Part shown: positions 6,202-10,556 of the stretch, in pieces
How the letters are laid out: each line of letters opens with the position of its first letter
How positions within the stretch are numbered: position 1 is the first letter of the stretch
Position numbers and translations under genes: made by a program
Origin: UBA4615 sp044359175
GTDB taxonomy: Bacteria; Pseudomonadota; Gammaproteobacteria; Burkholderiales; Burkholderiaceae_E
Direction: 5' to 3'
DNA length: 10,556 bases
Assembly (NCBI GenBank): GCA_044359175.1
Contig: JBIKMO010000146.1
Coordinates: 1 to 10,556, forward strand
The notes under the pieces: generated by a model
The model's database searches: none
The model's input: only the letters and a program-made list of their open reading frames with translations
What the model was told of the DNA's origin: nothing

Positions 6202-7235
6202 GGAGGTGCTCCTCGGCGAAGGGGCGGATCGGCCTGCGCGACCACGACCGGCCCGGTGGTGTCGTCGGTGCGCAGGCAGCGGGCCGAGTGCCCGTGACCC
6301 AGGCTCACGGCCTCGGGACGGCGCTGACGGCAGCCCTCGATCGCGAGCGTGCAGCGCGGTTCGAACGCGCACCCCGGGGGCAGGCGAGCCAGGTCGGGCG
6401 GGCTGCCGGCGATCGTGGGCAGGCGCTCGCCCGACAGGCGCCCGCCGTGAGCACGGGTCGACAGCAGCCCCCGGGTGTACGGATGCCGGGGCGACCGGAT
6501 CACGTCCCGCACCGAGCCGATCTCGACGATCCGCCCGGCGTACATCACCGCGATCCGGTCGGCGACCTCGACCGCGACGCCGATGTCGTGGGTGACGAAG
6601 ATCATCGACAGACCGCGCTGGCGCTGCAGCTCGCGCAGCAGCAGCAGCACCTGCACCTGAACCGTCGCATCGAGTGCAGTGGTCGGCTCGTCGGCGAGCA
6701 GCAGCCGCGGGTCGCAGGCGAGCGCGAGCGCGATCATCGCGCGCTGGCGCATGCCGCCCGACATTTCGTGCGGATAGGCGTCGAGCCGCCGCAGCGGGCT
6801 GGGGATGCGGACCTGCTCGAACAGCTGGAGCGCGCGCGCCCGCGCCGCGTCGCGCGCAACGCGCTCGTGGCGCAGGATCGTCTCGACGATCTGCTCGCCC
6901 AGCGTGTACACCGGATCGAGTGCGAGCATCGGCTCCTGAAAGATCATCGACACGACCCTGCCCCGGAAGTCCGCGAGCGCGGAGGCCTCGAGCGTCGTCA
7001 CGTCCGTGCCGTCCACCAGGATCCGCCCGTCGATGCGCGTACGTCGCGGCGGGTGCAGCCGCAGGATCGAGCGCAGCGTCACGCTCTTGCCAGACCCGGA
7101 CTCTCCCAGCAGCGCGATCGCCTCGCCGCGCGCCACCTGCAGATCCACGTCGTCGACCGCGCGAACCGGTGCCGCACCGCCGGTGAAGGTCACGCTCAGG
7201 CCGCGGACGTCCAGGATCGGTGGCGCTTCGCTCAC
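6198..7235 (-). CDS. dppD: ABC transporter ATP-binding protein, DppD/OppD type
   Basis: A 345-residue ATPase powering a peptide/nickel-type importer, cytoplasmic face. Walker A GESGSGKS (44-51), Q-loop Q100 in MIFQEPMLALDP, signature MSGGMRQR (158-165), Walker B LLLADEP (178-184) and H-loop H216 in VTHD are all present. The tail has the oligopeptide-transporter C-terminal domain with HPYTRGLLST and cysteines C289, C295, C302 and C320 (GCAFEPRCTLAIEGC...C), a motif conserved in this subfamily and reported to hold an iron-sulfur cluster in some members. The D type, not F, is indicated by GESGSGKS and EPMLALDP. The start is a GTG at 7235 (VSEAPPILDVRGLS) that overlaps the preceding ATPase stop as GTGA, with GAAGG a few bases upstream. 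Symbol by similarity: the substrate need not be a dipeptide. Confidence 0.9.
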   Translation of the reverse strand: MSEAPPILDVRGLSVTFTGGAAPVRAVDDVDLQVARGEAIALLGESGSGKSVTLRSILRLHPPRRTRIDGRILVDGTDVTTLEASALADFRGRVVSMIFQEPMLALDPVYTLGEQIVETILRHERVARDAARARALQLFEQVRIPSPLRRLDAYPHEMSGGMRQRAMIALALACDPRLLLADEPTTALDATVQVQVLLLLRELQRQRGLSMIFVTHDIGVAVEVADRIAVMYAGRIVEIGSVRDVIRSPRHPYTRGLLSTRAHGGRLSGERLPTIAGSPPDLARLPPGCAFEPRCTLAIEGCRQRRPEAVSLGHGHSARCLRTDDTTGPVVVAQADPPLRRGAPP

Positions 7236-8233
7236 GCTGCGGCCTTCGCCCGAGTGTGGCCGGACGGGACGTACGCCATGTGGCAGGCCACCGCATGGCC
7301 TGCGGCGAGCTCGACCAGCGACGGCGGCTCGGCCGAACACACCGGCTCGGCGTAAGGGCAGCGTGTGTGGAATCGGCAGCCAGCCGGCGGATCGATCGGG
7401 TTCGGCGGGTCGCCCGAGATCGGCGCCGCGTCGGTGCGTCGATCCGGATCCATCGACAGCATCGAGCCGAGCAGCGCGCCGGTGTACGGATGGCGGCTGC
7501 CGGTGTACAGCGTCTCGGTCGGACCGAGCTCGGCGACCCGCCCGAGGTACATCACCAGCACCCGGGAGGCCATGAAACGCACCACCTCCAGGTCATGGCT
7601 GATGAACAGGTACGTGAGCCGGAATTCGTCCTTCAGATCCAGCAGCAGGTTCAGCACCTGAGCCTCGACCGACTTGTCCAGCGCCGACACCGCCTCGTCG
7701 AGGACCAGGACCCGCGGCTGCAGCCCGAGCGCCCGAGCAATGTTCACGCGCTGGCGCTGGCCGCCGGACAGTTCGTGAGGGAACCGGCCACCGAACCGCA
7801 CCGGGTCGAGCCCGACGCGATCGAGCAGCGAGCAGGCCCGCGACTCGGCCTCGGCTCGGGGCACGCCGTGCACGCGTGGCGCGAACGCGATCGACTCGAC
7901 CACCGTCAGCCGCGGGTTCAGCGACGCGTAGCTGTCCTGGAAGACCATCTGCACCTGGCGACGGAAGGTCTTCCAAGGCATCGCGGCGCTGCCGACCACC
8001 TGCCCGTCGAACCGGATCGTGCCGGCGGTCGGATCGATCAGGTGCAGCAGCAGCCGCGCCAGGGTCGACTTGCCGCAGCCGGATTCGCCGACCACGCCCA
8101 GCGTCTCGCCCTCGAACAGGTCGAATCCCACACCGTCGACCGCGGACACCGAAACGACCGTGCGGCCGATCAGGTCGGTCTTGACCGGGAACCGTTTGAA
8201 CAGCCCCCGGACTTGGAGCAACGCGTCGCTCAT
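7232..8233 (-). CDS. dppF: ABC transporter ATP-binding protein, DppF/OppF type
   Basis: The second ATPase of the importer, 333 residues, expected to pair with the DppD-type subunit as a heterodimer. Walker A GESGCGKST (49-57), Q-loop Q99 in MVFQDSYASLNPR, signature LSGGQRQR (155-162), Walker B VLVLDEA (175-181) and H-loop H213 in ISHD. F-type marks are the N-terminal lead LFKRFPVKTDLIGR before AVDGVGF, and YASLNPR. The C-terminal domain includes HPYTGALLGSML and cysteines C286, C292, C299 and C317 in the same pattern as the partner ATPase. The ATG at 8233 overlaps the DppC stop as ATGA. Upstream in-frame ATG at 8323 would add 30 residues inside dppC and is rejected, because the family N-terminus fits MSDALLQVRGLFKRF. 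The order F before D is the reverse of E. coli dppDF. Confidence 0.9.
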   Translation of the reverse strand: MSDALLQVRGLFKRFPVKTDLIGRTVVSVSAVDGVGFDLFEGETLGVVGESGCGKSTLARLLLHLIDPTAGTIRFDGQVVGSAAMPWKTFRRQVQMVFQDSYASLNPRLTVVESIAFAPRVHGVPRAEAESRACSLLDRVGLDPVRFGGRFPHELSGGQRQRVNIARALGLQPRVLVLDEAVSALDKSVEAQVLNLLLDLKDEFRLTYLFISHDLEVVRFMASRVLVMYLGRVAELGPTETLYTGSRHPYTGALLGSMLSMDPDRRTDAAPISGDPPNPIDPPAGCRFHTRCPYAEPVCSAEPPSLVELAAGHAVACHMAYVPSGHTRAKAAA

Positions 8234-9132
8234 GCCTTGATGTCCATCGCCGAGCGCAGCCCGTCGGTCATCAGGTTGAAGCTGATCGAGGTCACGAAGA
8301 TCATCAGCCCGGGCAGCGCGCACAGCAGCGGCTGCGTGTAGAGCGCGGTGCGCAGCGTGTTCAGCATCAAGCCCCAGTCGGGCTGCGGCGGCTTCACGCC
8401 CAGGCCGAGGAAGGACAGGCCTGAGGCCAGGATCATCGCGACCGCGATCAGGCTCATCGCATAGACGAAGATCGGTCCGAGCACGTTGCCGAGCACGTGG
8501 CGGAAGATGATCGTGAGCGCGCCCGCGCCGCTTGCGCGCGCCGCCTCGACGTAGTCCCGCGCGCGCACCCCGGTGGTCACGCTCTCGGCAACCCGGGCGA
8601 TCGGCGGCACGAAGACGACGGTCAGGGCAAGCAGCGAATTGAACAGGCCCGGACCGAGCGCACCGGCCAGCGCGACCGCCAGCAGCACCGACGGGAACGC
8701 GAACAGCACGTCCATCGTGCGCATTAGCACGGTGTTGGTCCAGCCGCCGACGTACCCCGCGATCACGCCGATCGCCGAGCCGATGGTCAGCGCGAGCAGC
8801 ACCGGCACGATGCCCATCACCAGCGAGATGCGTGCACCGTGGATCAGCCGCGACACCATGTCTCTGCCCAGCTCGTCGGTGCCCAGCGGATGCCCGTCGG
8901 TGCCGATCGGCCGCAGCCGCTTCAGCGCCATGCCGTGCAGTGGATCATGCGGCGAGATCCAGGGCGCGAGCACGGCCATCGCGATCAGCGCCAGCACCAC
9001 GCAGGCGGCGCAGACCGCGACCGGGTCGCGCAGGAAACGCCGCAGCACCGTCGACCAGTATCCCGGCGAGCGCACGATCGCGGCCGGCGCGGGCAGCGAG
9101 CCGTGATCGGAGCGAAGGGCGTCGGCGGGCAT
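8230..9132 (-). CDS. dppC: ABC transporter permease, DppC/OppC type
   Basis: A 300-residue inner-membrane permease of the binding-protein-dependent transport (BPD_transp_1) family with about six helices. It has the usual N-terminal OppC segment (WSTVLRRFLRDPVAVCAACVV, first helix about 37-58), the DppC hallmark HPLGTDELGRDMVSRLIHGARISL (81-104), the ATPase-coupling EAA loop DYVEAARASGAGALTIIFRHVLGN (193-216) and the closing FLGLGVKPPQPDWGLML (241-257). The ATG at 9132 lies five bases after the dppB stop; no strong Shine-Dalgarno is visible, so translation probably follows dppB by reinitiation. Second gene of the six-gene operon. Substrate specificity is set mainly by the binding protein, which is not in the window. 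Confidence 0.92.
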   Translation of the reverse strand: MPADALRSDHGSLPAPAAIVRSPGYWSTVLRRFLRDPVAVCAACVVLALIAMAVLAPWISPHDPLHGMALKRLRPIGTDGHPLGTDELGRDMVSRLIHGARISLVMGIVPVLLALTIGSAIGVIAGYVGGWTNTVLMRTMDVLFAFPSVLLAVALAGALGPGLFNSLLALTVVFVPPIARVAESVTTGVRARDYVEAARASGAGALTIIFRHVLGNVLGPIFVYAMSLIAVAMILASGLSFLGLGVKPPQPDWGLMLNTLRTALYTQPLLCALPGLMIFVTSISFNLMTDGLRSAMDIKA

Positions 9133-9137
9133 GCGCG

Positions 9138-10091
9138 TCAGGACCGCTTGATCCGCGGGTCGAGCGTGGTCTGCATGACGTCCACCGCCAGGTTGAGCAC
9201 GACGAAGAACAGCGCGAGCACCAGGATCGTACCCTGCAGCAGCGGCAAATCTCGCTGGAAGATCGCGTCGTTCAGCAGCAGCCCGGAACCCGGCCAGGAG
9301 AACACGGTCTCGATCAGGATCGAGCCGCCGAGCAGGTAGCCGAGCTGGATACCCATCACCGCGAGCGCGGTCGGCGCCGCGTTCTTCACGACGTGCCGCA
9401 GGATGCCGGCCCCGCTCATGCCTTTGGCCCGCAGACCGGCGACGAACTCCTGCGACAGGATCTCGGCGACCAGCGCGCGGACCGTGCGCGAGATGATCCC
9501 CATCGGGATCACCGACATGGTGATCGCCGGCAGGATCAGGTGCCTCACGTGCGCCCAGTCCCAGACCCAGGCATCGGATCCGCCCGGTCCGGCCCCGGTA
9601 GGCGGCAGCCAGCCGAGCTGGACCGCGAACACGATCACCAGCAGCATGCCCAACCAGTAGTGCGGCACCGAGACGCCGAATACGGACAGCGCCGAGGCGG
9701 TCTTGTCGATCCACGTGTCGCGGAAATAGCCCGCGACGAACCCGAACAGCGTGCCCAGCACGAAGCCGATCGCGGTCGCGAGCGTGGCCAGCATCAACGT
9801 GTTGCCCAGCGCCTTCGACAGCTCGCCCCAGACCGGACGCCCGGTGCGGATCGACGACCCCAGATCACCCTGCACGACCCGAGCCAGCCAGCGCAGGAAC
9901 TGCTCGTGGTACGGACGGTCGAAGCCGTAGACCGCCATCATCTGCGCCTTGATCTCGGCGGTGGCATCCGGCGGCAGCACCGACACCAGCGGATCGCCCG
10001 GCGCCATGTGCACGAGCAGGAAGCAGAACAGCGCCACGCCCAGCATGATCGGCAGCGTCAGCAGCACCCGCTTGGCGCAGTAAAGAAGCAC
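9138..10091 (-). CDS. dppB: ABC transporter permease, DppB/OppB type
   Basis: A 317-residue inner-membrane permease, partner of the DppC-type protein. The N-terminus LLYCAKRVLLTLPIMLGVALFCFLLVHMAPGDP is typical of DppB (first helix about 8-28). YGFDRPYHEQFLRWLARVVQGDLGSS (55-80) is the conserved periplasmic part, QEFVAGLRAKGMSGAGILRHVVKNA (214-238) the EAA coupling loop, and GGSILIETVFSWPGSGLLL (255-273) plus the ending VVLNLAVDVMQTTLDPRIK are classical. The start is a GTG at 10091. An in-frame TGA only two codons upstream (plus-strand tca at 10098-10100) forbids anything earlier, and GAGGT sits three to four bases before it. First gene of the operon; it faces the divergent racemase gene across 93 bases. 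Confidence 0.93.
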   Translation of the reverse strand: MLLYCAKRVLLTLPIMLGVALFCFLLVHMAPGDPLVSVLPPDATAEIKAQMMAVYGFDRPYHEQFLRWLARVVQGDLGSSIRTGRPVWGELSKALGNTLMLATLATAIGFVLGTLFGFVAGYFRDTWIDKTASALSVFGVSVPHYWLGMLLVIVFAVQLGWLPPTGAGPGGSDAWVWDWAHVRHLILPAITMSVIPMGIISRTVRALVAEILSQEFVAGLRAKGMSGAGILRHVVKNAAPTALAVMGIQLGYLLGGSILIETVFSWPGSGLLLNDAIFQRDLPLLQGTILVLALFFVVLNLAVDVMQTTLDPRIKRS

Positions 10092-10100
10092 GCGACCTCA

Positions 10101-10135
10101 GCGTGCGCCCGGCAGGCGCGACCGGTGGCGCACGC
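10101..10135. promoter_or_regulatory. Perfect 9-base inverted repeat in the divergent dppB/racemase region
   Basis: GCGTGCGCC (10101-10109) and GGCGCACGC (10127-10135) are exact reverse complements separated by 17 bases, centred between the dppB-type start (10091) and the racemase start (10185). The 26-base centre-to-centre spacing of the arms would place two half-sites about two and a half helical turns apart. It could be the operator of a regulator controlling both directions. It also directly adjoins the dppB Shine-Dalgarno, so an RNA hairpin affecting dppB translation is an alternative. Not matched to any known operator. Confidence 0.4.
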
Positions 10136-10171
10136 GGGCGCCCGGAGCTACGCTCGCGGCTCCCGACCCGT

Positions 10172-10175
10172 GGAG
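10172..10175 (+). promoter_or_regulatory. Ribosome binding site GGAG deciding the GTG start of the racemase gene
   Basis: GGAG lies nine bases before GTG 10185, the codon that gives the family N-terminus MRVLLINPNTS. The other in-frame GTG at 10170 lies before this site, and GTG 10191 would remove two residues of the first strand. A weak -10-like TACGCT (10149-10154) lies upstream. Confidence 0.55.
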
Positions 10176-10184
10176 CGAGCCGAC

Positions 10185-10556
10185 GTGCGCGTGCTGCTGA
10201 TCAACCCGAACACCTCCGAGACGATCACCGCGCGGGTGACCGAGGCTGCCCGCGCGTTCGCCCGCCCGGGCACCCACCTGATCGGCGCCACCGGCCGCTT
10301 CGGCGCCCGCTACATCGCGTCGCGCGCAGCCGCTGCGATCGCCGCGCATGCGGCCCTCGACGCGTGGGCCGAGCACGCCACCGCGGTCGATGCGGTCGTG
10401 CTCGCCTGCTTCGGCGATCCGGGCCTGGACGCGCTGCGCGAACTCGCGCCGCATCCGGTGATCGGCTTCGCCGACGAAGCCTGCCGGCACGCGGCCGCAC
10501 TCGGAGACGGGCGTTTCGCGATCGTCACCGGCGGCGCGGCCTGGGGACCGATGCTC
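10185..10556 (+). CDS. Asp/Glu/hydantoin racemase family protein, 3'-truncated by the window edge
   Basis: The first 124 residues of a racemase of the HyuE/allantoin racemase group, read in a frame open to the right edge. The N-terminus RVLLINPNTSETIT is the family signature strand and phosphate-binding-like loop. FGARYIASRAAAAIAAHAAL (39-58) matches the conserved helix, and VVLACFGDPGLDALRE (71-86) carries the first catalytic cysteine, C75, corresponding to Cys76 of hydantoin racemase. GFADEACRHA and FAIVTGGAAWGPML begin the second domain. The second catalytic cysteine would lie beyond the window. The start is GTG 10185 with GGAG nine bases upstream; because no ATG is near, a simple ATG search misses this gene. 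It is divergent from the importer-amidase operon, suggesting shared control and a linked substrate such as a hydantoin or ureide. Maleate isomerase and arylmalonate decarboxylase share the superfamily, but INPNTS and ACFGDPGL favour the racemase branch. Confidence 0.88.
   Translation, partial: MRVLLINPNTSETITARVTEAARAFARPGTHLIGATGRFGARYIASRAAAAIAAHAALDAWAEHATAVDAVVLACFGDPGLDALRELAPHPVIGFADEACRHAAALGDGRFAIVTGGAAWGPML

Noticed and set aside
5745..7355. A 536-codon open frame on the plus strand
   Set aside because: Antisense to the amidase, small gene and ATPase genes, which carry full catalytic motifs; the plus-strand translation is Arg/His/Gln-rich and matches nothing recognisable.
7220..8341. 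A 373-codon open frame on the plus strand
   Set aside because: Exact shadow of the DppF-type ATPase gene, which has all ABC motifs in frame on the minus strand.
10098..10490. A 130-codon minus-strand frame ending just before the dppB-type gene, as a possible first operon gene
   Set aside because: It is antisense to the racemase frame with clear INPNTS and ACFGDPGL motifs, and its own translation is Arg/Gly-rich with no recognisable family.

Overview
This is a GC-rich window (about 70% G+C by eye). Gene content is ordinary for a proteobacterial chromosome. Protein style (a DMT exporter, a PaaG/crotonase-like protein, a beta-type glutathione transferase, a BatA-like VWA protein) suggests a betaproteobacterium of the Burkholderiales, but no rRNA or taxonomic marker is present, so this is inference. 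I see no tRNA, rRNA, insertion sequence, phage gene or CRISPR array. Coding density is very high; the longest gap between genes is about 140 bases.

Left part (1-4583). A DMT/EamA permease runs in from the left edge with a perfect six-copy 12-base repeat (Ala-Ser-Pro-Ala) in its N-terminal part. It meets, tail to tail, a two-gene minus-strand operon: a glycerophosphodiester phosphodiesterase and a crotonase-family protein joined by a one-base stop/start overlap. Divergent from that operon is a glutathione S-transferase, followed by a lone membrane-anchored VWA protein with its own extended -10 promoter candidate.

Right part (4580-10091, minus strand). Six genes form one tightly packed operon, read from high to low coordinates: DppB-type permease, DppC-type permease, DppF-type ATPase, DppD-type ATPase, a 69-residue AtzG/DUF4089-like small protein and an amidase-signature hydrolase. 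All junctions but the first overlap by four bases (ATGA or GTGA). Divergent from it, at the right edge, is the start of an Asp/Glu/hydantoin-racemase family gene that begins with GTG. The 93-base divergent region holds a perfect 9-base inverted repeat.

Working picture (inference): the right part is an uptake-plus-hydrolysis module. A peptide/nickel-type importer brings in an amide, ureide or hydantoin-like compound, the amidase with its small partner hydrolyses it in the cytoplasm, and the divergent racemase supplies the correct enantiomer. The substrate-binding protein that the importer needs is not in the window. The left-hand genes look like unrelated housekeeping or accessory functions.
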